A stretch of 64,000 nucleotides of DNA from Sordariomycetes sp. S80-01Y. Its lineage: Eukaryota > Ascomycota > Sordariomycetes. The translations under genes were made by a program, and so were the position numbers. The stretch's first letter is position 1. Each line of letters opens with the position of its first letter. The notes below the pieces were generated by a model that was not told the origin of the DNA, made no database searches, and saw only the letters and a program-made list of their open reading frames with translations. Below are positions 21,228-31,529 of the stretch, piece by piece. The stretch covers positions 3,100,001-3,164,000 of the forward strand of contig JAXQJY010000027.1 of the NCBI GenBank assembly GCA_037042185.1. Reading direction: 5' to 3'.

Positions 21228-22739
21228 ATGTTGAGCCACTCGGTCCCTAACAACTACACGTTCTCTCCGGCAGAGGGCACGCCTCATCTGACTATCAATC
21301 ACGATGTGGCCGCCGACCTCGACTCTAGCAATGCGTTCGAGGGCCCAGAGAAGCTTCTCGAGGTCTGGTTCGCACCGAGCCCCGCCGCTTTGCCCCCGGG
21401 CGCGCAACCCGATGGCCTGAAGGGCGTATCTTCCGAGGACTGGGTCAGCATGCTAGACATGGTCAACTGCAAGATCCTGTCTGTGCTCAAATCTGACGCG
21501 GTCGACGCCTACCTCCTGTCCGAGTCGAGCATGTTTGTTTTCCCGCACAAGCTCATTCTCAAGACGTGTGGCACCACGACCTTGCTTCTCGGCCTTCAGC
21601 GCATGCTGCATATTGCGGCGCTCCACGCAGGCTTCCCTTTTCACAACGCGGATAGGGCCGATGAGGTCCGCTCGGCTGCAACCCCCTACCGAGTGTTCTA
21701 TAGCCGCAAGAACTTTCTGTTCCCCGACAAGCAACGCGGACCTCACCGTAGCTGGAAGCAGGAAGTCAAGTATCTCGATGACATGTTCGAGGGCGGCAGC
21801 GCCTATATGGTCGGCAAGATGAACGGCGATCATTGGTACTTGTACATCACCTCACCCAACCAGGCGCTCACTCCGCCTCGTACCCCTGACGCAGGAGTGA
21901 ACGAGCATCAGCCCAAGATCTCCGCCGGCCTCAACTCGGCTGTCGGTCCTGTAGAATCCAACGACGAGACGCTCGAGATCCTGATGACCGACCTGGACCC
22001 CGAGAACGCCAAGCAGTTCTACCTGGCTGAGGCTAGCGCCATTGCCGGCAGCAAGCTCGCGTCTGAAGCGAAGGAGGCAAGGGATAAAGCTCAAGAAAGC
22101 TTGGGAGCCTTGGATGAGGTTGATGTGTTCGACAACGCGGAAGGGGACCCAGCGACCGAAGAGCTGGACGCCACTGAGGCTTTGACAACAGAGGGCCATG
22201 CGTTGGGCACCGTCGTATCGGAGAGCTGCGGCCTCTCCAATGTATACCCCACGAGTGTCTACCCTGATGCACGCGTTGATGCGTACCTCTTTGGCCCTTG
22301 CGGCTTCTCGGCCAACGGAGTGGTGCCACCTCCAGTCCAGGAAGAAGAGGCGGAGAGGCCCAAGTCAGGTCATTACTGGACCGTGCACGTTACTCCGGAG
22401 CCCGAGTGTTCCTTTGCTTCTTTTGAAACCAACGTTCCGGGCGGTCAGAAGGGGCGCACTACGGCTGAAATCATTGAGAATGTTGTCAGCATCTTCAAGC
22501 CGGGACGGTTCAGCGTGACTCTCTTCGAGGCCAAGGGTCAGAGCGAGAACCCCTATGGCATGGGCGATGACGACTCCACCAAGACTCTGTCCAGCAAGCG
22601 TCTCGTCGACCCTGTCAAAGGATACCGCCGCATTGATCGCATCGTGCACGACTTTGAGGACTATGATCTCGTCTTCCGTTTCTATGAGCGCGAGGGATGG
22701 GTTGGCGACAAGAGTGCTCGCGTTGGTGAGATTGACTGA
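21228..22739 (+). CDS. SPE2: S-adenosylmethionine decarboxylase proenzyme
   Basis: Intronless, 503 residues, the same length I recall for the Neurospora enzyme. It makes decarboxylated AdoMet, the aminopropyl donor for spermidine and spermine. FEGPEKLLEVWF (residues 37-48) has the two conserved Glu (38, 41). LSESSMFVFP holds the self-cleavage site, Glu99/Ser100, where Ser100 becomes the pyruvoyl cofactor; KTCGTTTLL holds the catalytic Cys114. The second half conserves FGPCGFSANG and the YWTVHVTPEPECSFASFE block. An acidic, low-complexity insert (about residues 280-325: ASEAKEARDKAQESLGALDE and on) fits the roughly 100-residue expansion known in filamentous ascomycete enzymes. The leader carries two hairpins and uORF candidates, suggesting translational control by polyamines (inference). 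Confidence 0.97.
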   Translation: MLSHSVPNNYTFSPAEGTPHLTINHDVAADLDSSNAFEGPEKLLEVWFAPSPAALPPGAQPDGLKGVSSEDWVSMLDMVNCKILSVLKSDAVDAYLLSESSMFVFPHKLILKTCGTTTLLLGLQRMLHIAALHAGFPFHNADRADEVRSAATPYRVFYSRKNFLFPDKQRGPHRSWKQEVKYLDDMFEGGSAYMVGKMNGDHWYLYITSPNQALTPPRTPDAGVNEHQPKISAGLNSAVGPVESNDETLEILMTDLDPENAKQFYLAEASAIAGSKLASEAKEARDKAQESLGALDEVDVFDNAEGDPATEELDATEALTTEGHALGTVVSESCGLSNVYPTSVYPDARVDAYLFGPCGFSANGVVPPPVQEEEAERPKSGHYWTVHVTPEPECSFASFETNVPGGQKGRTTAEIIENVVSIFKPGRFSVTLFEAKGQSENPYGMGDDDSTKTLSSKRLVDPVKGYRRIDRIVHDFEDYDLVFRFYEREGWVGDKSARVGEID

Positions 22740-23131
22740 GAGAAGGAAGGGGGCTTTTCACAATTGATTGGCGATTCTTAATCTAGTTTCCGTTATTTTC
22801 ATAGCTCAGCAGTCAAATTCAAGGAATGAATTCTTTCGTTGGAACTTCCTTGTGTCGTGGTGCTTTCTACTAAGACCAATGTTGAATCCGTGGGGCCGGG
22901 ATGGCAGCACGGCTAAAGGTGGAGCCTACCCGAGCGCAATCGATAAGCGCGTAAGCCACACGTGACACTTTTTTTCTCCAATTGACCATGGAAATTTTTC
23001 GACCTCCAGCGTTGACACCAGCTCCACGCCGAGAACAACAGCCAAACAAGAGTTAATCACCTCGATCCGTCGAAAACCGCAATCGCAACAGCCCGGCTCA
23101 AATCAAGACAACCGAAGCACCCATCCTCGCC
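22740..23131. other. SPE2 3' region and NOP10 promoter
   Basis: 392 bp without a gene. The right part is the NOP10 promoter and leader, with a T-rich tract (22970-23000) and CAATTGACC nearby. Confidence 0.5.
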
Positions 23132-23383
23132 ATGCATCTGATGTACACTCTCGACTCCGAGGGCAAGCGCCTCTACACCCTCAAGAAGGTCGCCCACGGC
23201 CAGGTCACCAAGTCGGCGCACCCCGCGCGCTTCTCGCCAGATGACAAGTGGTCGCGCCAGCGCGTGACTCTCAAGAGGAGATTCGGACTCCTGTTGACGC
23301 AGCAGAGTGAGTAGCTCCCGAAAGGGGCAACTGGCAGGTTGGGCGGACGCTGACGGTAGATCGCAGAGGAGGCGCAAGAATAG
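23132..23383 (+). CDS. NOP10: H/ACA ribonucleoprotein subunit Nop10
   Basis: [19 protein letters not shown], then [20 protein letters not shown] and [11 protein letters not shown], is the complete Nop10 fold: a small zinc-ribbon-like hairpin and helix that binds Cbf5 in H/ACA snoRNPs guiding rRNA pseudouridylation and rRNA processing. The fungal form has lost the zinc cysteines, as here. Read through, the frame stops after S-E at 23314 (60 residues). A better model splices 23307-23366 (GTGAGT donor, CTGAC branch, CGCAG acceptor), giving exons 23132-23306 and 23367-23383, ending QQKEAQE (63 residues). Either end leaves the conserved core intact. It converges on NOB1, another ribosome-maturation gene. 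Confidence 0.93.
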
Positions 23384-23615
23384 AGTTACCAGTGGGCTGG
23401 GCGAAAAAGTTGAAAGGGCGCGTTGATGATGTGTTCTGCCCTCGGGCGGAATTGACAGTCGGGACGGATGTGTTGGTCTGAAAGGGGGCGCGGGGATCTG
23501 ATCAAAAGATTGGATCACAAGGCACGGCTTTGGAAGGAGTTCTGGGTTCATGTTCAGGCGTTTTACGAGACATACGTCTCGAGGATCATCAAATTCATTA
23601 TTTTTCACCCGCTCT

Positions 23616-24959
23616 CTAATTCCTCTTTCTCGAATTGACACTTCTGCCAGCCCCGACTCGTATCCTGTCACCACCGCCAGCCCGCTTCCCGGTCAGGATG
23701 TCGGGCAGGTAGTCCTGATCCATGATGTCCTGCTTCTTCTGCCTCCTCTGCTCGGTCGTCTTCCTCTCAAACTCCTTCTGGTCCTCGGCCAGGATGAGGT
23801 CGTTGCCCCAGCCGTTCTTCCCGCCCTTGGGGCCCCGGCCTTTGGGTGCTCGGCCGGTGGCGGTCCCGTGCACGGGCTTGGGTACTGAGTAGACGTTGCC
23901 GCGGTTGTTCCACTGGAAGTTCTTCTTGAGGTGCACCGTCAGCTGGCCGGTGCGGTCGTCGACGGTGCAGGATGCGCGCATGAGCGTGGGCTGCCCACAG
24001 GACGGGCAGAAGCGCTTGTCCATGTCGCGTGTCGTCTTGAAGCACCCGTGGCAGCGCAGGACCCAGGTCTTCAGCTTTGAGATGCGTGCCAGGTTTGGCG
24101 ACACCAGATTCAGATTCATCCGCAGAGCAACATTCTGCATGGCGAAATCAGATGTGAGGACCGCGGCTTGCAGGGTGGTTGGTTGTTTGCCCGCCTGTAT
24201 GTCGGTCCCGTCATCTTTGGCTTTCTGCTTTTTGATGTTGGACGGCGTGATCCAGCCGTCGTCGTCGTCGTCCTCTTCTGCCGAGTCGTCTCCTTCTTGC
24301 ACGATGACTTCGTCTTCCTTCTCACCCTCTACCAGGGGTTTGTTTGCCAGGTCGGTGGCTTGTGTGCTTTCGTGAGGGATGTTATGTGCCTCAAGTCTGG
24401 CGGTCTCAGGGTCGGTAGTTGCATCAGCGTTGGGGCCTTTTGCTTCGATGTCGAGTTTCTCGATGCCCTTGTCCAGTGATGTCTCGTCTGCTTGCTCCCT
24501 CGAAACCTCGCGCGGTGGCGCGTCCGCCTTGGTCTCCGCACCGTCGGCAGCCTCTTTTGCAGGCGGTTTTCCGTTCAGTGTCTTCTGTCCCGGCGTATCC
24601 CTCAGCCTCCAGTCGCCTCCATTTCTCTCGATCTCGAGCTCGTACGCCAGCGCCAACACCTCCAAATCGGTGCGACTCAACACCTCGAGGTCACCAGTCC
24701 TCCGGGCGAAGCCGATGACGTGGTTCACGCTCTTTTGGCCGGGCGACCGGAGGTTCACGAAGGGAAGAAGAGTGGTCTGGACGCGGTTGCGGGTTGCGCT
24801 GTCGCGGATCTCGGGGATGACGCTGGGGAGGATGTAGAGTTCTTCGGCGCGAGCCCGGAGGGTGTCAACCGAGGGGTCGTTCTTGATGAGGGGACCAGTG
24901 TCGAGAATCAAGGAGTGTATCGATTTCGGGGGGTCCGAGGGCGCGGTTTGGTCCGTCAT
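23616..24959 (-). CDS. NOB1: 20S pre-rRNA D-site endonuclease Nob1
   Basis: Intronless, 447 residues (yeast Nob1 is 459). The N-terminal PIN nuclease domain starts at SLILDTGPLIKNDP (the first catalytic Asp) with TRNRVQTTLLPFVNLRSPG and, after it, RTDLEVLALAYELE containing further acidic metal-binding residues. The centre is acidic and low-complexity (EEDDDDDGWITPSNIKKQK is a conserved Nob1 element). A zinc ribbon, CHGCFKTTRDMDKRFCPSCG, is at about residues 301-320. The tail GRAPKGRGPKGGKNGWGND and KRAGGGDRIRVGAGRS is typical. Nob1 cuts 20S pre-rRNA at site D in late pre-40S particles. I chose the ATG at 24959; 24 more codons are open upstream but are not conserved in style. Tail to tail with NOP10, 232 bp apart. 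Confidence 0.96.
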   Translation of the reverse strand: MTDQTAPSDPPKSIHSLILDTGPLIKNDPSVDTLRARAEELYILPSVIPEIRDSATRNRVQTTLLPFVNLRSPGQKSVNHVIGFARRTGDLEVLSRTDLEVLALAYELEIERNGGDWRLRDTPGQKTLNGKPPAKEAADGAETKADAPPREVSREQADETSLDKGIEKLDIEAKGPNADATTDPETARLEAHNIPHESTQATDLANKPLVEGEKEDEVIVQEGDDSAEEDDDDDGWITPSNIKKQKAKDDGTDIQAGKQPTTLQAAVLTSDFAMQNVALRMNLNLVSPNLARISKLKTWVLRCHGCFKTTRDMDKRFCPSCGQPTLMRASCTVDDRTGQLTVHLKKNFQWNNRGNVYSVPKPVHGTATGRAPKGRGPKGGKNGWGNDLILAEDQKEFERKTTEQRRQKKQDIMDQDYLPDILTGKRAGGGDRIRVGAGRSVNSRKRN

Positions 24960-27900
24960 GTTGACGATCGGGTGCTGGTAAGTCTGTGGTGTTTGATGGA
25001 AAAGATGGACGTTGATGCGGTGGCGGGGCAATTTTTCTTATCGAGAAAATCATGGTGGGATGGTTGGCGACAGAATTGATGGGTCAGGCGCTTCCTCGGT
25101 CAGTGAGCCAACCCTCCGTGATTATGTGCCAAAAGACTCGAAACAGGAAGCTTTTCTTTTTGAATCAAAGGGAAAAGTCTTTTGAGAGTCTAAAGAAAGT
25201 TCATAGTTCTTTCTATAAGAAATTCATTCTCAACGGCTCGACCACGGCACCCTCCTGGCATGTTCAGAAATTCTGTCAACCGTCACGACTTCTAAGTCAG
25301 GGTCTCAAGCCACCCGGCAACTCAGTTACTTTCAACACAAGTGGGATTGAGAAGGCATTTAGGCGAGAAAGGAACATAATTTTCTGTTACTGGCATTGGT
25401 AGAGTGCACAGGAATGTGTACTCGGGAGAAGGGGATTAGCACGACGACTTGAGTCCCTATCGAGTTTACTGTGGCAGTTGTTAGAACTTTACTATCCAAG
25501 GCGAAAACCAAGCTCTGGAACCTAACTTTGATGACACATGCTCGGACGTACAGACGCCTTTTGTGTCGAGAATGAAGGTCAAAGTGAGTGAAATATTGAC
25601 TTGGCATACACAAAGCCGTTCATCCTGCCGATGTGGTTATCTGGTGTGCGTGTTAGAAGTTTACTAAGAACATACAGTAGTGCCACTTGACATCAACTTC
25701 AGAAGGGGTCTTTGCGTCTCCAATCAAGTGTGAATAGCGGGGGCTCTTCGCGCAAAGTCCATAACCCCCGCAAGCAGTGCATATCCTGTTTGCACAACGC
25801 GAGACAGTTCGGAGCAAGACTAAACGAAGAAGCTTTCAAACGTCCTTGGTAGTCTACCTGAGCGGCACAGTATGGAAATCGCTGACTTGGCTCCATCCTT
25901 TCTAGCAAGACTGAGGGAGGGCTGTCGATGTAGACAGTTGGGAACATGCCAAGCCCTGAGCAATTGGCGAGAAAGCACGACTGTTGTTGTGTTCTGCCGC
26001 TAGACCAGAAAAGGGATGTCAAAAGCTCCATATGTACCAAACCTCGTACTTTAAACATAAAGTTCACCCCAAGAGGGCGAGACGCAGCGTTGATCCGGCA
26101 GCATCCTGTCGCCTGCACATGGCTTGGGACGGTCACAAGAAGCCGTGGGGTTTTACGGCCCAAGGGAAAAAGTATCGCATGGCTCAAATCAATTAAGCGC
26201 TTCTTATTAATCAAATACCGCAAGAGATTTTCTCGAAAGCCTCCAAGTGGCAACACAACATGGTTGTATCTCGTCGGGAAATGCTTCTTCGCCTCGCCTG
26301 TTCGGACGAGTGCCCGACCCCAGTCGCGTTCTTCTGCCACGGTGTCAAGTTTGAGGCAATGGTACTCCGTAATCATCCTTATCTCGGGGGCTATTGCTAT
26401 TGGACGAGGACTCGAAGCTTTCAAAGACGTGCTCTTAGGCATCCGGCTGTCAAACCTGGGGGTGGCAAGATAGCAGCGTCATGAAGGCTTGTTGTCGGAT
26501 AGCACCGTGGCTTTTGGGGCTCTCTCCGAGGTGAAGGAATGGAAATATGCATTTCACACCAAAACTCACTCCCGCGCTCATATCCAACAAGTTCCGGCGT
26601 CCCGATGTCGTCGTCACACAGTCAGGGGGGAAATCCTGGGGAGATCACTTACCGACTTGGGCGGCTAGCCAATCGTACTACACGAATCCCCACCTGCGGG
26701 AGGCTACCGATGTCGCCGCGGCCAAGTTGCATCTTTGTCAAAATGCCAGATGCTGATGTCTTAGTTTTGCTGTTCATCACAACGTCTAGCTGGCAGCGCG
26801 GAATTGCCATGGCTGACCGTGTGCTTGGAGGAAGAGGGTACCTATCTCATCTTGGGTGTACCCTGGTGGAAAACGCAGGATCAACGGACCCTGATGACGC
26901 TTGTGTTCCTGAGTGGCGTCGACCCTCTCCAACGCACCGGAGCACAGGTCGCTCAGGGGTCCAGCAAATTGCTGATCGATGTGCGGAAAACGAGGTAAAT
27001 AGAGCTGAGGAGCATGGACTCCTGCCAGAGCGTCAGGCAGAACAAAGCGACTTCTCCCAATGACGACGTTTCGTGGGATCTGTCACAGCCCCTGTCACAG
27101 CCCCGAATCCTTCCAACCACTGGGTATGAGGCCCCGTGCCATGAGGCGAGCTGAGCTGCGGCTGCTCCAGTAATCATTTGTTGTCTGGAGACGTCTATTT
27201 TCTACTCACCTAATTCACAGTGCATCTTTGATGTGCGAACGTTGGTTTAATCAAGAACGGTCCGGTCAGTGTTCACGCTGATAGCGCTGGCCTGAATGCC
27301 GCAGGTGCAGGCTCTCATCCTTTTCAATTCGACGGCTCGGTCGCTTGCTCCCAAGGTGGAATCAGGGCGGACACCCTGAGAACTAGATGTGCCTCGCCTG
27401 AAATAGGAACATCAGGATCGATACCCTCCCGACTGTGACGAATGCTTGAAACAACGGCATTGCCACGCTGGTTATGCAAAGTCCTACGGTCTTTCTATTC
27501 TTTCCTAGAGGTTGTCGTTTTCTGTTCCTATGTTCCTGTAGGCTACATCTCCGCTAAAATGCAGGCTATGTCTGTAGTCTCCCGCTTGAAAGCTGTCAAG
27601 GTCTTCTTCGACGACGCCTTGCGGTCACTTGTGGCTCTAGAAGTCCTTGCCGGATAACTGCTCTGCGCGCTTACGAGTTACTGTCGTATCTTGCTCACAA
27701 TATCCCCTTCAGTATCACGAAAGAGTGTAATCTCGTCTTTGCATGAGCAGACCGAGAGGTGGCTAGTTGTTTCCCTTACCGCTTAGCGTAGCTACTCAAC
27801 TGAGCCGAATAACAAGCGATGAAGCTCAGAGATGGCTGTGAATTGGTCTGATCCCTGCCCTCAGGTGGATTGGTGCCTTGTTGGCGGCTGTGGATAGACC

Positions 27901-28074
27901 GCTGATCGTCCGCGGATGTCAGCACAAGTCTCGTCAGGGGTCCCTTGCAACGGATGAGGCTCCTAGTCGAGGACTTCCTCAGTATATATTTCTTCCCAAT
28001 CTGTTCTTTCCAGTAGAGATGTTGTTCCCGTGCCCTCATCTCCCCTTTTCTAAACGTACTCTTCAACTATCACC
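24960..28074. other. 3.1 kb gene-poor block with subtilisin promoter at its right end
   Basis: No recognised gene; one long but unfamiliar minus-strand frame is listed separately. A perfect tandem pair of TGTCACAGCCCC lies at 27081-27104. A TATATAT box at 27983-27989 sits about 90 bp before the subtilisin ATG and fits a regulated, highly expressed secreted protein. Confidence 0.5.
25699..26442 (-). CDS. Hypothetical protein, doubtful
   Basis: An ATG-initiated frame of 247 residues without an intron. It begins MPKSTSLKASSPRPIAIAPE and has no signal peptide, membrane segment or motif I know. Length is the main argument: frames this long are uncommon by chance in the window's gene-poor parts. 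Against it, the opposite strand also has a 175-codon frame over the same bases (25946-26473), and composition is unremarkable (many Cys, Arg and Ser). It could be a lineage-specific gene, a decayed one, or chance. Confidence 0.25.
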   Translation of the reverse strand: MPKSTSLKASSPRPIAIAPEIRMITEYHCLKLDTVAEERDWGRALVRTGEAKKHFPTRYNHVVLPLGGFRENLLRYLINKKRLIDLSHAILFPLGRKTPRLLVTVPSHVQATGCCRINAASRPLGVNFMFKVRGLVHMELLTSLFWSSGRTQQQSCFLANCSGLGMFPTVYIDSPPSVLLERMEPSQRFPYCAAQVDYQGRLKASSFSLAPNCLALCKQDMHCLRGLWTLREEPPLFTLDWRRKDPF

Positions 28075-29422
28075 ATGGTGAACGTCAAGAACATTGTCCT
28101 CGCGGGCGCTGCTCTCTTGGGCTTTGCTCAAGGTGCACCCTACTCCTCGCTTACACCTCGCTCCACTGTCGTCAAGGATGGCTACATCATCAAGCTGGAG
28201 CCCGGCGCCGAGGACTTTGACTTCGACACGCACGTGTCATGGGTTGAGGGCGTCCACAAGCGCAACCTCGCTAAGCGCTCGCTGGCCGAGGGCGCATACA
28301 AGGGCATCGAGCGCAAGTTCACCGGCAAGAACTACTGGAATGGCTACGCTGGGCAGTTCGACGAAGCCACAATTGCCGAGATTGAAAAGAGCCCAGATGT
28401 GAGTCGTCCGCGCCGGAGGGAGAAGCAAGTTTAGCTGACACCAGTAGGTTGCCTATGTCGAGAAGGACCAGGAGTGGACGATCGACCACATTCAGGGAGA
28501 TGTGAGCCTGCTCAACAAGCGTGCCCTCACAACTCAGAAAGGTGCCAGCTGGGGTCTCGGCACCATCTCCCACCGCGAGCCAGGCAGCAAGGAGTACGTC
28601 TACGACGAGTCTGCAGGCGAGGGCACTTACGCCTATGTCGTTGATACCGGGATCCTGCCTACCCATGACGAGTTTGAGGGCCGCGCTGAACGTCTGTTCA
28701 CTGCCTTTGAGGGAGACGAGGAAGACGAGGACGGCCACGGCACACATGTCGCGGGTACCATTGTCGGTAAGACGTACGGCGTGGCCAAGCTCGCCAAGGT
28801 GTACGGTGTCAAGGTGTTCCAGGGCCAAACCACCTCGACGGCAGCTATCGTCGCCGGCGTCGACGCTGCAATTGACCATATCCTTGACAACGACCGCGTA
28901 TCTACTTCCGTCATCAACATGTCCTTGGGAGGTGCCAAGTCGACAGCTCTGGACGAAGCCGTTGGCGACATCACCTCTCATGGCATCGTGGCCGTTGTCG
29001 CTGCCGGGAACGAGGCTCAAGACGTAGCCAATGTGTCACCTGCTCGAGCCCCCTCTGCCATCACCGTTGGCGCCGTTAACGACGGCTGGAATTTATGGGT
29101 AGACAACCGCACCAGTGCGGTGGGTTCCAACTTCGGCGGCGAGATTGACATCTTTGGTCCAGGCCAGGACATCATCTCTGCTGGCATTGAGTCCGACACC
29201 GCATTCGACGTGCTCTCGGGCACTTCGATGGCGTCCCCTCACATTGCGGGGCTTGTACTGTACGCCATCAGCGTGGATGGTGTCTCTGGCGTCAAGGAGA
29301 TGGTCAAGCATATCGTGGGCAACGGAACCCCTGGTGTTGTTGGCGGCCCAATCAAGGATTCCCCGAACCTGCTTGCGAACAACGGCAACGGCCAACAGCG
29401 TGGGTCGTCAAGGCGGTGGTGA
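28075..29422 (+). CDS. Secreted proteinase-K-type subtilisin (S8A) with I9 propeptide
   Basis: Two exons, 28075-28398 and 28448-29422, with a 49 bp intron, give 432 residues. Residues 1-20 are a signal peptide (MVNVKNIVLAGAALLGFAQG). An inhibitor-I9 propeptide follows (DGYIIKLEPGAEDFDFDTHV to VAYVEKDQEWTI). The catalytic triad is Asp174 (YVVDTGI), His205 (DGHGTHVAG) and Ser368 (SGTSMASPH), with the oxyanion Asn in AAGNEA. The mature enzyme should begin near Ala134, directly after Lys132-Arg133, so Kex2 cleavage is possible as well as self-processing. Acidic residues (EGDEEDED) crowd the loop before the active His. The C-terminal tail (NNGNGQQRGSSRRW) is longer than proteinase K. Such enzymes are extracellular, used for nutrition or attack on protein-rich hosts. 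Confidence 0.95.
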
Positions 29423-29873
29423 GAAGGGTAAGTGTAGAACAGCTGGAGTCAACGTATTGTACATACTAAACTTCCTTAATTGAATCTCGTCTTGCATGTG
29501 CAACAAATTGAAACCTGAGTCCTCACCAGTGTAGGGTAATCAAGTGATATGACCGCGTCACGAATCACGGCATTGACACGTGACCTAACCTCAAGCAACG
29601 CTGTTCGGCGCTAGTCCTCATCCGATCAAGCCCCACATCGTCATCGTCACCGTTAGGCTGGGCAGGCTGACCTCACTGCCTCACTGCCTCATTGCTACTC
29701 CAGCTCCAGCTCCCGTCCAGCTCCCGTCCACTACAACACCAGACAAGCTGCAGCACCAGTCCGGCCGCAACAACTCAATTGAAGGCACCGAAACCCATTC
29801 CTAGAGCCGCTCCAATTCCTATCCTCGCCCACCGCACCGGCTTATTGCCCTCCGCACTGCGCAGCCCCTCACG
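29423..29873. other. Subtilisin 3' region and SNX4 leader
   Basis: 451 bp without a gene. A tandem pair of the 11-mer CCAGCTCCCGT at 29706-29727 lies in the C-rich SNX4 leader. Confidence 0.5.
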
Positions 29874-31256
29874 ATGGCGACCGACCCCTCCGACGGCGAG
29901 GACTTCTCCAATGTCTCCTGGAGCGAACATGTCCACGACCAGACCGCCCGTCCCATCCCTGACGCCGAAGAACCGGGTCACACAGTCGATACAGAAATTC
30001 CCCATCCTCCGACATCCAATGACCTCGGCAGCGAACGCCTCGACTGCACCGTCGACACGCCTATCAAGGAGAATGACGGCACCAAGGACGCCTTCGTGTC
30101 CTACCTTATCACGACTTCCACAACCTTTCCTGCCTTCCAGCGAGAGCACACTACAGTGCGAAGGAGATTTACCGATTTCGTCTTTCTGTATAAACAGCTG
30201 TCCAAGGAATTTCCCGCCACAGCCGTCCCGCCATTGCCGGATAAGCAGCGCATGGAGTACGTGAGGGGTGACCGCTTCGGGACCGACTTCACCTCCAGAA
30301 GAGCGCATAGCCTGCAGAGGTTCCTGGTTCGTCTGAGTTTGCACCCTGCGCTGAGACGGTCGCCACTTTTGCATTCCTTCTTGGAAAGCCCGGACTGGAA
30401 CGCGACGATGAGGTCGAGGGGAACAAGAGCAAGCAGCGGGGACGTCACAGCGGGAGTCTTTGACAACTTTGCCGACACCTTCATTAACGCCTTCACCAAG
30501 GTTCACAAACCCGACCGGCGCTTCTTGGAGGTTAAGGAGAAGAGTGACAAGCTCGACGAGGACCTTGCGCACATAGAAAAGGTTGTCGCTCGAGTTGCTC
30601 GGCGTGAAGCGGACCTTAAGGCGGACCTGCACGATCTTGCCGAGCAATTCCAGAAGCTGATGGCTCTAGAGCCAGGAATTGAGCCCGCCGTTCACGCCTT
30701 TGCTGCTTCCATCGAGGACTCAGCAGCTAACCTGCACCGTTTGCACGACGTAACAGACCAGGACTACTTGGGGTCCCTGCGGGACATGCAGGCGTACAGT
30801 CTATCTCTGCGCCAGCTGCTGAAGGCCCGGGAGCAGAAGCAGCTTGACCACGAGCAGCTGATCGAGTACCTTAACAAGTCAACATCAGAGCGCGATGGGC
30901 TTCAGGGCCACGGAACGTCCTATACAGGCTCGTCCTCAGGACCGGGTGGCTTCTTGAGAAACAAGATCGAAGACGTCCGCGGCGTTGACCACGAACAGGC
31001 CCGGCGCGAACGCGCACGCAAGCTGGAGCTGCGGGTCGAGGAACTGACGGCTGCTGTTGAAAACGCGAAGCGGGATAGCGACATGTTCGATGAGGAGGTT
31101 GTGAGGGAGGTGGCCAACTTTGAGAGGATCAAGAGGGTCGAGTTCAAGGCCCAGCTCGGCGGGCTGGCGGACAGCCACGTCCAGTTCTACGGGGAGGTGC
31201 AAGATCTGTGGGAGAAGTACGTCAAGGAGATGGAGGGCCAGGGGGTAGAAGCCTAG
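29874..31256 (+). CDS. SNX4: Sorting nexin-4 / Atg24 (PX-BAR)
   Basis: Intronless, 460 residues. After an acidic N-terminal tail, the PX domain covers about residues 60-180: RRRFTDFVFLYKQLSKEFP contains the Arg and surrounding residues that bind phosphatidylinositol 3-phosphate, and PPLPDKQ is the family's proline loop. SPLLHSFLESPDWNAT closes the domain as in Snx4. A long alpha-helical BAR region follows (about 200-450; coiled-coil character in DEDLAHIEKVVARVARREAD and RKLELRVEELTAAVENAKRD). Snx4/Atg24 works on endosomes in retrograde recycling and is needed for selective autophagy of peroxisomes and, in filamentous fungi, mitochondria. It converges on KEX2, 273 bp apart. Confidence 0.93.
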   Translation: MATDPSDGEDFSNVSWSEHVHDQTARPIPDAEEPGHTVDTEIPHPPTSNDLGSERLDCTVDTPIKENDGTKDAFVSYLITTSTTFPAFQREHTTVRRRFTDFVFLYKQLSKEFPATAVPPLPDKQRMEYVRGDRFGTDFTSRRAHSLQRFLVRLSLHPALRRSPLLHSFLESPDWNATMRSRGTRASSGDVTAGVFDNFADTFINAFTKVHKPDRRFLEVKEKSDKLDEDLAHIEKVVARVARREADLKADLHDLAEQFQKLMALEPGIEPAVHAFAASIEDSAANLHRLHDVTDQDYLGSLRDMQAYSLSLRQLLKAREQKQLDHEQLIEYLNKSTSERDGLQGHGTSYTGSSSGPGGFLRNKIEDVRGVDHEQARRERARKLELRVEELTAAVENAKRDSDMFDEEVVREVANFERIKRVEFKAQLGGLADSHVQFYGEVQDLWEKYVKEMEGQGVEA

Positions 31257-31529
31257 ATGATTTCCCACACGTCACTTCGGAGTAGGGGTTTGGGCGTTTG
31301 TTCGGATTACAATGTTCATTTTAGGATGAGCTCGAATGGAGCATGCAATGCAGCATCGTAGGCGGACGGCGAGTTCGTCGTGGTCGAAAACTCTTGAGGG
31401 AAACCAATAGCTATACTCCATAATCTATTTCAATGCCCAGAATCAGTGTCGTTCGGCAAAAACGCCCCATGCAAGCTCCGTTCTTTGTGGTATCCAAGAC
31501 GCAATCCTACAGTCGTCACTTCGGGCCCG
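31257..31529. other. Convergent 3' region between SNX4 and KEX2
   Basis: The 273 bp between two stop codons serves as 3' untranslated and termination sequence for both genes. No coding sequence is seen. Confidence 0.5.

Noticed and set aside
24250-24300. Trinucleotide GTC run as a microsatellite of note
   Set aside because: It encodes the conserved acidic tract of Nob1 (DDDDD) and is explained by coding sequence.
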